Shown here piece by piece: positions 56,901-63,573 of a stretch of 64,000 nt of DNA (position 1 is the stretch's first letter; each line of letters opens with the position of its first letter). The position numbers and the translations under genes were made by a program. The DNA lies in NCBI RefSeq assembly GCF_027579695.1, contig NC_083570.1:8604793-8668792 (forward strand). Direction: 5' to 3'. The stretch is from Neoarius graeffei (Eukaryota; Chordata; Actinopteri; Siluriformes; Ariidae). The notes under the pieces were generated by a model. The model was not told the DNA's origin, ran no database searches, and was given only the letters and a program-made list of their open reading frames with translations.

Positions 56901-57305
56901 TTGGGTGAGGATTACGGATTGGTCTGTCAGGAAGATAGGATTCAGGTGGCCAGCTGCCCGTATAAATCCCAGCAGTGTGTGGGTGAAGTCAACCCATACA
57001 CAGCACAGACTGGAACGACAGAACCCGCACAGGACAGATATGAAGAAAATGAAGATGGAGAGATGCAGAGGTTTTGTAACTGGGACGAAGATCCTGGTCA
57101 GCTCCAGCTGGACTTCCCTCTGCTCAGCAGGTTCGGCTCAGAAACCACAGAGACCCCGACGCTTGGGGACATGACGCTGCTCCCACACCATCCTGCCCTC
57201 ACGAGTGTCATGGTCAAGCAGGGTTCAGAGGAGAGTGAAGATGATTGCCTGCTCCTGAAGATGGAGAAAGACTGGAACCTGCTGATCCAGAGCACCACCT
57301 CCTAG
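31166..57305 (+). CDS. il20ra: Interleukin-20 receptor subunit alpha-like class II cytokine receptor
   Basis: Seven exons (31166-31208, 39512-39650, 39896-40101, 46822-46994, 49363-49507, 50180-50319, 56655-57305) give 498 aa. All junctions are GT/AG and intron phases are 1,2,1,0,1,0, the class II cytokine receptor pattern. It has a signal peptide, two fibronectin-III domains (Cys82-Cys90 and Cys209-Cys230), a membrane helix at about 249-272 and a 226-aa tail. The IL20RA call rests on [24 protein letters not shown].....SM..I....YNISV in domain 2, the tail block NWDEDPGQL (about 424-432) and a C-terminus [10 protein letters not shown]. Expected role: ligand-binding chain for IL-20-type cytokines, signalling through JAK1/STAT3 via a KPRLPKS box1-like segment and three YXXQ motifs. 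IL22RA1 (also KP..P.S near the membrane) is the main alternative. Human IL20RA is about 553 aa. Confidence 0.85.
32672..34274 (+). mobile_element. Tc1 family B, complete
   Basis: Complete element in il20ra intron 1, flanked by TA (32670-32671, 34275-34276). Termini CAACCCCGATTCCA match in both orientations, and inverted similarity extends far inward (GTTGGGACAAAGTACAAA near both ends). Length 1603 bp. Confidence 0.95.
33034..34104 (+). CDS. Tc1 transposase (family B), uninterrupted
   Basis: 356 aa from [20 protein letters not shown] (an upstream in-frame ATG at 32980 would add 18 residues; the downstream start matches usual Tc1 proteins). The N-terminal helix-turn-helix region includes [14 protein letters not shown], followed by the hook GQGRKT and a second helix-turn-helix ([12 protein letters not shown]). 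The DD34E catalytic residues are Asp154 (LWSDESK), Asp243 (FQHDNAKPH) and Glu278 (LSPIENIW), with exactly 34 residues between the last two. Cut-and-paste transposase acting in the nucleus on its own terminal repeats. No stop or frameshift and both termini intact, so possibly functional; activity cannot be judged from sequence. Confidence 0.93.
   Translation: MGRGSPIPLILRRQIVEQYQKGVRQCKIAKSLNISSSTVHNIIKRFRESGRISVRKGQGRKTILGARDLRALRWHCITYRHASVLEITKWAQEYFQRTLSVNTIHRAVRRCQLKLYSSKKKPYLNMIQKRRRLLWAKAHLKWTVAKWKTVLWSDESKFEALYGNQGCRVIRTKEEKDDPSYQRSVQKPASLMVWGRISVCGMGSLHIRKDTINAERYIQVLEQHMLPSRRRLFQGKPCIFQHDNAKPHTASITASWLRRRRVRVLNWPACSPDLSPIENIWRIIKRKIRQKRPKTVEQLESYIRQEWVNIPIPKLEQLVSSVPRRLQTVVKRKGDGSQWETWPCPNFFEMCCCHEI
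34277..35636. other. il20ra intron 1 sequence without recognised features
   Basis: AT-rich intron with T-runs and short ATTT repeats; no transposon ends or coding segments found. Confidence 0.5.
35814..36888. mobile_element. Harbinger-like non-autonomous element inside a SINE
   Basis: Ends GGCTACATCCACACGACAACGG-type and (reverse) GGCCCTGTCCACACGGCAAC share TCCACACGRCAACGG. Flanked by TTA (35811-35813) and a mutated ATA (36889-36891). No transposase. It includes a pure CT microsatellite. Confidence 0.75.
36445..36543 (+). repeat. (CT)n microsatellite
   Basis: About 100 bp of CT dinucleotides with four short interruptions (CGCTTG, CGCTTT). Confidence 0.95.
37241..37789. mobile_element. TTAA-flanked MITE
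   Basis: TTAA at 37237-37240 and 37790-37793. Ends AGCTAGATGGCCTTTCGAT and (reverse) AGGTAGACGGCCTTTCAGAT. Same family as 12049-15096, in opposite orientation internally. No coding content. Confidence 0.78.
37894..39424 (-). mobile_element. Tc1 family C copy (CAGGTCCTTCTC ends)
   Basis: Complete element in il20ra intron 1 with inverted ends CAGGTCCTTCTCAAAAAATT and TA flanks (37892-37893, 39425-39426). Reverse-oriented transposase pseudogene inside. Confidence 0.94.
38165..39095 (-). pseudogene. Tc1 transposase (family C), internal deletion and frameshift
   Basis: Starts [20 protein letters not shown] at 39095 with helix-turn-helix [16 protein letters not shown]. After HRRVQEM.. (about 38770) some 20 expected residues are missing and the frame changes. 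It resumes as [18 protein letters not shown] with [12 protein letters not shown] and LNPIENLWG (DD34E residues present) and ends GFPTKY. A functional protein cannot be made. Confidence 0.9.
39512..39650 (+). CDS. il20ra: il20ra exon 2 (domain 1, first half)
   Basis: Acceptor CCCGTTAG at 39511. Encodes the end of the signal peptide and the first strands of FN-III domain 1 ([24 protein letters not shown]). Ends phase 2 at CCAT/GTGAGT. Confidence 0.88.
39896..40101 (+). CDS. il20ra: il20ra exon 3 (domain 1, second half)
   Basis: Acceptor [26 protein letters not shown], then the disulphide pair C82-C90 and ETSD-like [16 protein letters not shown]. Ends phase 1 at GACA/GTGAGT. Confidence 0.9.
40102..42068. 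other. il20ra intron 3, left part
   Basis: Mostly unassigned. It includes a degraded copy of the 91-bp hAT MITE at 41048-41157 and a hAT-like right end (reverse: CAGTGTTTCCCACAGAAATT) finishing at about 41694. A left partner for that end may lie near 40849 (CAGGGTTTCAGCGG), but no duplication supports it. Confidence 0.4.
41048..41157 (+). mobile_element. Degraded copy of the 91-bp hAT MITE
   Basis: TGTTGCCAGATT, AAGTGCATTTTGGCGG, AAAACGTCAGCAGTATCTGG and CAACA in the same order as the copies at 3108 and 44105. A short duplication lies near its left end and the right terminus is damaged. Confidence 0.82.
42210..43158. mobile_element. hAT non-autonomous element
   Basis: Ends TAGAGGTCTGC and (reverse) TAGAGTCCTGC. 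The 8-bp duplication CCTTACGT / CCTTGCGT (42202-42209, 43159-43166) has one mismatch. Subterminal sequence is rich in CCCGC blocks. No transposase. Confidence 0.8.
43398..43769 (+). pseudogene. hAT transposase N-terminus with BED-like zinc finger
   Basis: ATG at 43398 encodes [20 protein letters not shown], then a finger-like [20 protein letters not shown] followed by [11 protein letters not shown] (C-X2-C...H-X3-5-H, BED type), then a serine-rich linker. The frame ends where a Harbinger-like element enters (stop at 43767-43769 partly formed by it). The DDE and dimerisation domains are absent. It belongs to the surrounding 42077-44771 hAT. Confidence 0.65.
43769..44570. mobile_element. Harbinger-like non-autonomous element
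   Basis: Ends AGGGGTGTTCACACGGC and (reverse) TAGGGTGTTCACACGGC with TTA on both sides (43766-43768, 44571-44573). Internal CACCGG motifs are repeated. It interrupts the hAT frame and carries the hAT MITE. Confidence 0.82.
44105..44195 (+). mobile_element. 91-bp hAT MITE with perfect ends
   Basis: Perfect 14-bp inverted ends CAGTGTTGCCAGAT. Perfect 8-bp duplication GTGTCTTC (44097-44104, 44196-44203). Confidence 0.93.
45049..46659 (-). mobile_element. Tc1 family D, complete
   Basis: Inverted ends CAGTGGGGCAAAAAAGTATT / CAGTGGGGTAAAAAAAGTAT with TA flanks (45047-45048, 46660-46661). Inner terminal-repeat blocks (AAGTTCTCCCACTTAAAAAG) are inverted at both sides. It lies in il20ra intron 3. 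Confidence 0.95.
45269..46291 (-). CDS. Tc1 transposase (family D), uninterrupted
   Basis: 340 aa, the usual Tc1 length, from [20 protein letters not shown]. Helix-turn-helix region ([19 protein letters not shown]), hook [10 protein letters not shown], a second helix-turn-helix ([14 protein letters not shown]) and a basic nuclear-localisation-like stretch. DD34E residues in [16 protein letters not shown] and LNPIENLW. The usual SPDLNP reads SPGLNP, a change at a non-catalytic but conserved aspartate. No stop or frameshift; both termini present. Possibly competent, with that substitution as the doubt. Confidence 0.92.
   Translation of the reverse strand: MAKTKELSKDTRNKIVDLHQAGKTESAIGKQLGVKKSTVGAIIRKWKIYKTTDNLPRSGAPCKISPRGVKMITRTVSKNPRTTRGDLVNDLQRAGTKVTKATISNTLRRQGLKSCSARRVPLLKPVHVQARLKFAREHLDDPEEDWENVIWSDETKIELFGKNSTCHIWRRKNAELHPKNTIPTVKHGGGNIMLWGCFSAKGPGRLIRVKERMNGAMYREILSENLLPSARALKMKHGWVFQHDNDPKHTARATKKWLRKKHFKVLEWPSQSPGLNPIENLWRELKVRVAQGQPQNITALEEICMEEWAKIPAAVCENLVKTDRKRLTSVIANKGYITKY
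46822..46994 (+). CDS. il20ra: il20ra exon 4 (domain 2, first half)
   Basis: Acceptor TTCATCAG. Encodes [38 protein letters not shown] and [15 protein letters not shown], with three N-glycosylation sequons (NVT, NIS, NRS). Ends phase 0 at CACG/GTAGGG. Confidence 0.9.
46995..47800. other. il20ra intron 4, unique part
   Basis: No coding or repeat feature recognised before the microsatellite. Confidence 0.45.
47806..49115 (+). repeat. 1.3-kb GA/GACA-rich microsatellite block
   Basis: Purine-rich imperfect array (GAGAGA, GACAGACA, GAGATGGA, a pure CA run at 47862-47900) that also shows higher-order repeats of about 160-250 bp (the phrase AAAATAGAGATACTGAGA recurs at about 47904, 48076, 48235, 48428, 48580, 48772). 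Long frames on it are artefacts. Confidence 0.95.
49363..49507 (+). CDS. il20ra: il20ra exon 5 (domain 2, second half)
   Basis: Acceptor TTTCTCAG (a CAG shift of one codon is possible). [20 protein letters not shown] then [10 protein letters not shown] and WICVSTPDG; Cys209 and Cys230 likely pair. Ends phase 1 at GACG/GTAACG. Confidence 0.87.
49508..50179. other. il20ra intron 5
   Basis: 672-bp intron without recognised repeats. Confidence 0.6.
50180..50319 (+). CDS. il20ra: il20ra exon 6 (transmembrane)
   Basis: Acceptor [19 protein letters not shown], membrane helix [20 protein letters not shown], then the cytosolic KPRLPKSV, a proline-containing box1-like segment for JAK1. Ends phase 0 at GTG/GTGAGT. 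Confidence 0.9.
50717..52234 (+). mobile_element. Tc1 family E, complete but decayed
   Basis: Inverted ends CAGTGTCTTGCAAAAGTATT with TA at 50715-50716 and TGTA after 52234. Terminal-repeat arms are long (AAACACCAAGGGG, GCGACAAAACAGGACAAA). It lies in il20ra intron 6. Confidence 0.92.
51081..52025 (+). pseudogene. Tc1 transposase (family E), several breaks
   Basis: Starts [20 protein letters not shown] at 51081, shifts frame at about 51140, then continues [19 protein letters not shown] and [20 protein letters not shown]. Later parts show [22 protein letters not shown] followed by a stop, QQDNDPKH-like sequence (about 51740, frame with a TGA before it) and [14 protein letters not shown] to GGSTKY. 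All three catalytic segments are recognisable, but stops and frameshifts kill it. Confidence 0.9.
52419..52783 (-). mobile_element. Mermaid-like V-SINE in il20ra intron 6
   Basis: Complete reverse SINE. Perfect 13-bp duplication CACTGAAATTATC (52406-52418, 52784-52796). Confidence 0.93.
52823..54410 (-). mobile_element. Tc1 family C, second subfamily (CAGGTGCTGGTC ends)
   Basis: Inverted ends CAGGTGCTGGTCATATAATT with TA flanks (52821-52822, 54411-54412). The transposase is related to that at 38165-39095 but the termini differ. Confidence 0.94.
53096..54091 (-). pseudogene. Tc1 transposase (family C), frameshifted
   Basis: [20 protein letters not shown] at 54091; the frame breaks at about 53900. 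Middle part [20 protein letters not shown] and [20 protein letters not shown]; another break at about 53560; last part [34 protein letters not shown] and GAPTKY. The catalytic D, D and E are visible in pieces. It retains the segment deleted in the 38165 copy. Confidence 0.9.
54413..54756. other. il20ra intron 6, unassigned
   Basis: Short unique intron sequence between two Tc1 elements; nothing recognised. Confidence 0.5.
54759..56369 (-). mobile_element. Tc1 family A, complete ends
   Basis: Inverted ends CAGTGGTGCTGGACAGTTTG / CAGTGGTGCTTGAAAGTTTG with TA flanks (54757-54758, 56370-56371). 1611 bp. It is the only family A copy here with both termini and a near-full transposase. Confidence 0.95.
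54979..56002 (-). pseudogene. Tc1 transposase (family A), frameshift and stop
   Basis: [20 protein letters not shown] at 56002 through [14 protein letters not shown] frameshift at about 55715 moves to [20 protein letters not shown] and on to [22 protein letters not shown] and NVLEWPS. A stop occurs at about 55190, then [20 protein letters not shown] to GDHTRY. Two lesions in total. Confidence 0.92.
56655..57305 (+). CDS. il20ra: il20ra exon 7 (cytoplasmic tail)
   Basis: Acceptor TTCAACAG; stop TAG at 57303-57305. 216 residues: [20 protein letters not shown], then [16 protein letters not shown], three YXXQ motifs (Tyr343 YAPQ, Tyr385 YKSQ, Tyr397 YTAQ), [17 protein letters not shown], an acidic EESEDD stretch and the end [14 protein letters not shown]. 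Confidence 0.9.
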   Translation, partial: DVDMKRKLQTFQPDPPRINVIIFNITNLSTGESKHSFLSPFHHGVDVPESSPLTIVEEVSYAPQDAQNTSRASAGLHSHRGSLGEDYGLVCQEDRIQVASCPYKSQQCVGEVNPYTAQTGTTEPAQDRYEENEDGEMQRFCNWDEDPGQLQLDFPLLSRFGSETTETPTLGDMTLLPHHPALTSVMVKQGSEESEDDCLLLKMEKDWNLLIQSTTS

Positions 57306-57577
57306 ATTCCTCAGACATCTGTTTGATCAAAGTCATCAGTCTGGGATTTTATTAAACAAACACCCAGCGTTCCTTATGTTGTTGGACACCAAATGCTGCT
57401 CTTATGAGTAAAGATCCTCCTGATGGCCGTCTGGTTTTTGGTTTGAGATGGAGATCAGGTTTTTTTACTGGATAAAGCTGGTCTGGGTGGGTGATGGAAA
57501 TGCAGTGTTCAGAAAGTTCAGGCTTTGGGTTGTTTACAGAAATTCAGCCAAGTTCCACTTTTAGGACAGAGACAGAA

Positions 57578-58185
57578 AAACACAGAGAGAGATGGACCGA
57601 TGGAGAAGGGTGGGGGAGAGACAGACAGATAAAGACTGAGGGGGAGGGGGGAGAGTGTGTTTGAGTTTGTGAGCGAGAGAGAGAGCGAGAGAGAGAGGGA
57701 GACTGAGAGATAGACACAGACAAAGAAAGATGAGAAAGAGACCAGTGGGAAGGGGGGAGAGAGAAAGACGGACGGAGAGACAGACAGAGACATAAAGAAA
57801 GATGGGAGAGAGAGAGACCGATGGGGGGAGAGAGACAGACGGAGAGACAGACAGACAGACATGAAGAAAGAGGGGAGAGAGAGAGAGACACCAATGGGGA
57901 GGGGGAGAGAGACAGATGGAGAAAGACAGACAGAGACATGGAGAGAGAGAGACCAATGGGGAGGGGGAGAGATAGGCAGATGGGGACCGAGAGAGAGATG
58001 GACATACAGATGGAGAGACAGGCAGACAGGGACAGAGAGGGAGACAGACAGGGAGAGAGAGAGAGAGAGGGAGGGAAGGACGGATGGACAGACAGATGGG
58101 GTGAGAGAGGGAGACGAGGACAGATGCACAGAGAGCGAGAGAGGGGGATGGACAGACAGACGGCGAGGGAGACAAGGGCAGAGTT
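57578..58185 (+). repeat. 600-bp GA/GACA-rich microsatellite
   Basis: Purine-rich array similar in composition to that at 47806-49115 (GAGAGACAGACAG, CCAATGGGGAGGGGG repeats). It lies just downstream of the il20ra stop. Confidence 0.95.
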
Positions 58186-58831
58186 TATTGTCCTTGCTGT
58201 ATACAGCTGGAGTGTTACAGTATGATCACTGAATAGTATGAATTGCAGGATGGATGACAAACTCACAACAATAAATGTCCAGTATGTTACACCCTCAGGG
58301 ATCAGAGTATCTTTAGAGCTTCATTGACGTGAGATCGACCTGCCAATCTCGACTTTCAGAACATTCCTCTAAAGTCTAAACTAAATAAACAAGTGTCAGA
58401 ATTATAACCGTTTATTACTGTTCAGGTTCATTATAACCATCTTTGCGAAACAAACAGTAAAAAGCACTAGATCACATTATTATACGAACAAATAATGTTA
58501 TTGTTATCCTTTGTTGCTGTCAGGTTAAAAAAAAACAATCCATGAAATGTTACATTTGTGTTTTGTTTTTTCCTCCTCCCCCCCCCAATTCTGTGTTATT
58601 GTGTGAAAGGCATTTTCAGTATATTTATCATTACTTTATTCTCAACTTCTCCCTGAATGTGAAATGTTTGTATGAAGGAAACCGCTTTAGTGAAGAAGAG
58701 ATTTTCACCACGTGAAGGATTTTTAAATATAAAGTTAAATGTTTTGGTGTTTTTCACTTTGAAATAAGCTGACAGATTGCTAACTTTTACCTCACTGTAA
58801 GTAATGTGTATTTTAATCATAATGATCACAA

Positions 58832-58859
58832 AATAAACACAATACATGATGGAAATAAA
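58832..58859 (+). terminator. il20ra: Candidate polyadenylation signals
   Basis: Two AATAAA hexamers 22 bp apart with a GT-rich region after 58870. Confidence 0.5.
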
Positions 58860-58860
58860 G

Positions 58861-59891
58861 ACTGGATGGAAAAGTGTGTGGTGTGTGAAAGGTGTTCATG
58901 TCTCACGGGGTCTGATGATTTAAAATGGTGACTTTTTAAACTTTCTTTGTCGCCACCTAGTGGCTGTGGAAAAGATTGCTCCAGGGGTTGGAAGATAAGT
59001 TCATGGCTCTGTGCTTCCTAACAGAGTTGTGCTTCAACCTTTACATTCTATTTGTATAATTCTGAATAGAATTTTAAAAGATTTTCTTTAGATTCTAGAT
59101 TTATTTTACTTTACGGAAGTGTATTACAGTAAAAGGGAAAAGCTGTAGCTTCTTTATGTTCCTTTATTTGCCTTCCTTCCTTCTTTCTTTTGTTTTTCCT
59201 GTTCTTTCTTTGTTTACAGAATGCAGATTTTATGTAAATTAGGTCAAATGTGAAGTTTCTGGAATGCCCGGGGAAAAATAAAAGCTTTTAAGGGGAAAGT
59301 AGAAGCCTGCAAGCAGTCAAACAAATAAAACAAAATGTGTATATGTTTAAAACAAATAGCAAGGTTCATAAGCATAACTATTTTGGTCATGTTCTCACGA
59401 GTTAAGTTATGCTAACATGGACTTGCTAGTAAAAGTTAGCTGCTTAAAAAGAGTTTAACTATTTTAGATAAAATATATGAAATTGATATTCAAATACTTT
59501 CTATAACATTCAGTGCTTATACGTTAGTTTACAGTTTTGTGGATGGGCTGTACGCAACACAGAATAAAAAAATGAAAGTACAACTATAAATAAACTACAA
59601 TTAGACATACATATAGAAACTTACAGACGTGTAAACAGACATTACAAAAATATATGCAGCTGTTCGACATTAAACTGAAGCACAGAACGGGATTTGTCGC
59701 CCCCTGTGGCGGTTTATGGAACTACAGCACGCTTGTATTTCCGTCTCCATGGAAACCAGCGTGGCGTTGCTACTGTCTGAGAGTAAACAGTCCACAGTGC
59801 AGGCGTTTGATAATTTACCGTTTATTAGAGCAAAAATAATATTTAATAAGTTTTAGTATAAGTGAGTGTGTGAGGTGTAATAATCTGCAGC
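58861..59891. other. Intergenic region, il20ra to cfap206
   Basis: About 1 kb with no recognised repeats. The part at 59680-59890 is the likely cfap206 promoter and leader; it contains CGTCTCCATGGAAACCAGCG, an X-box-like (RFX) sequence (GTCTCCATGGAAAC), consistent with cilia genes. Confidence 0.45.
59742..59755 (+). promoter_or_regulatory. cfap206: Candidate X-box (RFX site) upstream of cfap206
   Basis: GTCTCCATGGAAAC fits the RFX consensus GTNRCC-N(0-3)-RGYAAC closely (GTCTCC AT GGAAAC; one or two positions off). It lies about 140 bp upstream of the start codon. RFX factors drive many ciliary genes. Confidence 0.5.
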
Positions 59892-59999
59892 ATGTCCCGA
59901 GCTCAGGCTGAGAGTGTGATTAAGAATATAATCCGGGAAATAACAGAGCGGTGCTGCAGGCGGGGCCCAGCTGTGTCTGAGACCCTCACTGCCTTCATG
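59892..59999 (+). CDS. cfap206: cfap206 exon 1
   Basis: ATG at 59892; 36 codons MSRAQAESVIKNIIREITER to SETLTAFM; donor ATG/GTGAGT. The frame stays open into the intron only because of the minisatellite. Confidence 0.94.
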
Positions 60000-60993
60000 G
60001 TGAGTCGCACATCCCTCCACCTTCATCCCTCCACTTTCATCCCTCCATCTTCTTCCCTTCACTTTCATCTCTCCATCTTCATCCCTCCACTTTCATCCTT
60101 CCACCTTCATCCCTCCACCTTCATCCCTCCACTTTCATCCCTCCACCTTCATCCCTCCATCTTCTTCCCTTCACTTTCATCCCTCCACCTTCATCCCTCC
60201 ACTTTCATCCTTCCACCTTCATCCCTCCACTTTCATCCCTCCACCTTCATCCCTCCACTTTCATCCCTCCACCTTCATCCCTCCACTTTCATCCCTCCAC
60301 CTTCATCCCTCCACTTTCATCCCTCCATCTTCATCCCTCCACCTTCATCCCTCCACTTTCATCCCTCCATCTTCATCCCTCCACCTTCATCCATCCACCT
60401 GCTTCATCCCTCCACCTTCATCCCTCCACTTTCATCCCTCCACCTTCATCCCTCCACTTTCATCCCTCCACCTTCATCCCTCCACTTTCATCCCTCCACC
60501 TGCTTCATCCCTCCACCTTCATCCTTCCACCTGCTTCATCCCTCCACCTTCATCCCTCCACTTTCATCCCTCCATCTTCATCCCTCTACCTTCATCCCTC
60601 CACTTTCATCCCTCCACCTTCATCCCTCCACTTTCATCCCTCCATCTTCATCCCTCTACCTTCATCCCTCCATCTTCATCCCTCTACCTTCATCCCTCCA
60701 CCTTCATCCCTCCACCTTCATCCCTCCACTTTCACCCCTCCACCTTCATCCCTTCACTTTCATCCCTCCACCTTCATCCCTCCACCTTCATCCCTTCACT
60801 TTCATCCCTCCACCTTCATCCCTCCACTTTCATCCCTCCACTTTCATCCCTCCATCTTCTTCCCTCCATCTTCATCCCTCCATCTTCATCCCTCCACCTT
60901 CATCCCATTTTACCTTTTGAAAGCTTTAATCACAGGACAGATCTTATACAGCAATGCTGAGTTAATAATAAATCAAGAAATAGTTTAATACTC

Positions 60994-61044
<51 letters not shown>

Positions 61045-61201
61045 CTGTCTCTATCTGTCTGTCTCTGTCCCTCTGTTTGTCTCTCTTACTGTCTGTCTCT
61101 GTCTGTCTGTCTCTCTGTGTCTGTCTCTCTCTGTCTCTCTCTTTCTGTCTGTCTTTCTCTGTCTGTGTGTCTCTGTCTCTCTCTCTCTGTTTTTGTCTCC
61201 T

Positions 61202-61258
<57 letters not shown>

Positions 61259-63130
61259 GTCTCCTTCTCTCTGTCTCTCTCTCTGTCTGTCTCTCCATCT
61301 GTCTGTCTCTCTCTATCCATCTGTCTCTTTGTCTTGCTCTTTTTCTCTGTGCATCTGTCTGTCTGTCTGTCTCTCTCAGGTAAAAGCTGTCGTTTTAGAC
61401 CCCAGGAACCTCTTTAACGTTGACCGGACACTGACTAAGCAGGATGTGGAAAAACTAATCGAGGTATTTATTCTATAATGTAATCAGCACTTTCAATTTT
61501 CTGGATTCTGATTGGTCAGAAGGCACTGATTCATTTTCTTAAATCACAGGTTTATATCAATGCACTTGTTGTAATATGTCACGGTTTCTATAGTAACAGA
61601 TCATTCACAGGGACTCCTCCGGCAGACGAGTCGATAACAACGGACGGAATTAAAAACGTACGTAATCACCGTGTCACGTTTACGGACGGAGTCTCTGGCA
61701 TCAGTGCTTTTTTAACAGTCAGAAGTAAAGCTGTAAGGTTTCTGATATCTTACACTTTGCAGTTTCTCTGTAACAAATGGAACCATCACAGGTCAAGAAA
61801 GTGCTGTGAGGAAAACAAGATGGTCGCAGAAACGCTGCTTCCTTACACCAGCATGTTGTAGATTAGTTTCCCTGAACAGCAGGTCATGGAGTGTGTTATT
61901 CTTTACTTAGACACGGTGCATGATGTTACACGTGAGCGTTGAGTGTAGAATGGTGTATGGTGTGTGTTTTGCTGTTCAGCTGTGTGTAAACAGATTGATG
62001 GAGCAGAAGAGTCCTGCTTTGGACACCATTAAAATGCAGGTTCACTTCGATATGAGTTACACGTCTCGACGTAAGTGCCGTTTCTATTCCTGCTATCAGT
62101 AGTGTAGTAACGTGTGTGTGTTCAAGTGTGTGATGTGTATGAGCATGAATTCTCACACTCTTCTGAGTTTCTGATTCGGTCACTGATTTGTTATCCTACT
62201 GTGTTCACCTGTTCTGTGTTTTGTTTTTTTGTCCATGCGTAAATCTGAGCTCTACCAATTATCCTATTATTTTCTTTAAGTTTTTCAAATGATGTCTCAG
62301 TATCTCAAGAACTAAATCTCCAAATGAAGTTATTCCTCGCAAATCACTTGAAACATGTCCCACTAAGGGTAGTATCTCACTGGGCTGCGACAGCCCGCGA
62401 CTAGTTGGGGACACAACAATTGCGATAAAATATGCAAATTAGCGACAATTTTCACTTGGAATCACACTGAATTGATATTCACATGTTTTACCGCAATTGT
62501 TGTGTCTCCAACTAGTCACAGGCTGTCGCAGCCCAGCTTTCCCTCGGCAGGCAGGGAAGTAGAGGAAGCCTCATGGAAACTGACTTGAGAAGGGTTCGCG
62601 ACGGCTTTGCGACACCAGCGACGCATTCGCGGCTATTTTGAGAGAAATTTTGTCGCACGAATTTTTTGAACATGTTCAAAATTTCAGTGACGAAGGAGCG
62701 ACACTTTGCAACTCATGCGAGGAAATTGAGAAGCCCCGCGAATGTTTCAAGACACTTTTGAAACTCTCTCGCGAATGACGTACGCAATTTGTCGCAAGCT
62801 GTCGCAGCCCAGTGAGATACTAGCTTAAGTCTACGTTTACTTGATTTCACGTCTTTATCTGAGATTTTAGGAAATCAGGACTGTGTTTTGGTGGACGTCC
62901 TGTGATTGTGTACAGTGTAAATCGTGTTCACCTTCGAGCAGGTGAGTTTGTGGAGGAGCACCAGAAGGTGGCGCAGATGCGTCTCCTGCCCACGTGCCGG
63001 GAAATCACGGACAGCAGGGCCAAGAGCCGAGATGAGCTGGACGCTCTTTACTACAGGATGGTCACCTATGTGATTTTACGCTCCGGCCTCGGCTCAGACT
63101 CCGACGTCACCAACGTACAAGAAGCCACAG
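59892..63130 (+). CDS. cfap206: Cilia- and flagella-associated protein 206, 5' part
   Basis: Four exons seen (59892-59999, 61380-61463, 61980-62070, 62942-63130), phases 0,0,1,1, all GT/AG, giving the first 157 or so codons. Diagnostic stretches: AQAESVIKNIIREI, VSETLTAFM, KAVVLDPRNLFNVDRTL, SPALDTIKMQVHFDMSYTS, EEHQKVAQMRL, REITDSRA and VILRSGLGSDSDV. These follow vertebrate CFAP206 closely and without gaps. CFAP206 works in motile axonemes at the base of radial spokes. The remaining three quarters of the gene (human protein about 620 aa) lies beyond the window. Confidence 0.95.
60006..60908 (+). repeat. 14-bp minisatellite in cfap206 intron 1
   Basis: About 64 units of CCACCTTCATCCCT / CCACTTTCATCCCT with C/T and occasional GCTTC variants. 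Starts within 10 bp of the exon 1 donor. Pyrimidine-rich on the coding strand. Confidence 0.95.
60996..61378 (+). repeat. CT/CTGT-rich microsatellite reaching the exon 2 acceptor
   Basis: TCTC and CTGT arrays running directly into the acceptor TCTCTCAG at 61379, so the repeat supplies the polypyrimidine tract of exon 2. Confidence 0.95.
61380..61463 (+). CDS. cfap206: cfap206 exon 2
   Basis: 28 codons VKAVVLDPRNLFNVDRTLTK to QDVEKLIE, phase 0 on both sides; donor GAG/GTATTT (weak +5). Confidence 0.93.
61464..61979. other. cfap206 intron 2
   Basis: No recognised repeats or genes. Confidence 0.5.
61980..62070 (+). CDS. cfap206: cfap206 exon 3
   Basis: Acceptor CTGTTCAG; LCVNRLMEQKSPALDTIKM then QVHFDMSYTSR; ends phase 1 at CGAC/GTAAGT. 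Confidence 0.94.
62367..62825 (+). mobile_element. Inverted-repeat MITE (AGCTAGTATCTCACTGGGC family), copy 2
   Basis: About 460 bp with inverted ends GTATCTCACTGGGCTGCGAC / (reverse) GTATCTCACTGGGCTGCGAC and an inner palindrome around TAAAATATGCAAATTAGCGA. Same family as 30264-30690 in opposite orientation. The duplication is unclear (TAAG is possible). It lies in cfap206 intron 3. Confidence 0.85.
62942..63130 (+). CDS. cfap206: cfap206 exon 4
   Basis: Acceptor TTCGAGCAG; EFVEEHQKVAQMRLLPTCRE, SRDELDALYYRMVTYVILR, SGLGSDSDVTNVQEAT; ends phase 1 at ACAG/GTGAGA. The gene continues past 64000. Confidence 0.94.
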
Positions 63131-63573
63131 GTGAGAAAGCAAGAGAGACAGAAAACACCTGAAACATCTGTTGTCACCATTGTCTGCTAACTAGAGGAGC
63201 CTGTGTGCTGCTTGTTCACACTTGTTCATGTTTATCGCTTCAGGTCATCAACGTAGCGTTTATTTATACCGTATTTGTATCTGCGATGTAAGTTTGCTGT
63301 CCTCCTACTGGTGGATTTGAGACGAGTGTCGTAGCAGTGCTCACTCTGAGATTTTAACCAAACCCTTTCTAAGGCCTTCGACCTCAACTCATAACGTGCG
63401 ACGTTTTAGCTCAAGCCCACGATAGATAATACAGAACGTCCCAAGTCATACTCCTTGCTAATTACTTGGCGTAAAAAAGTTTCATTTTGAGAATTCGCTG
63501 AAGGTGATGTTGTGGGATAGTATTTAGATATTATAGCAAAATTATTAGCACCCATAGGATTCCTGTAGGTGGG

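Larger units (their letters stand above)
57306..58860 (+). other. il20ra: Probable il20ra 3' untranslated region
   Basis: Non-coding sequence after the stop. AATAAA signals occur at 58832-58837 and 58854-58859, followed by a GTGTGTGGTGTGTG-rich stretch suited to a downstream element. If the UTR extends that far, it contains the microsatellite at 57578-58185. Confidence 0.5.

Noticed and set aside
31166-57305. Alternative identity as il22ra1
   Set aside because: The membrane-proximal KP..P.S and the YAPQ motif are shared, but domain 2, the NWDEDPGQL block and the C-terminal WNLLIQ fit IL20RA better. Kept as the main alternative.
57518-58266. Reverse frames of about 200-240 codons
   Set aside because: Low-complexity translation of the purine microsatellite downstream of il20ra.
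59892-60920. A 342-codon frame starting at the cfap206 ATG
   Set aside because: Exon 1 ends at a clear donor after 36 codons; the remainder is the 14-bp minisatellite in the intron.
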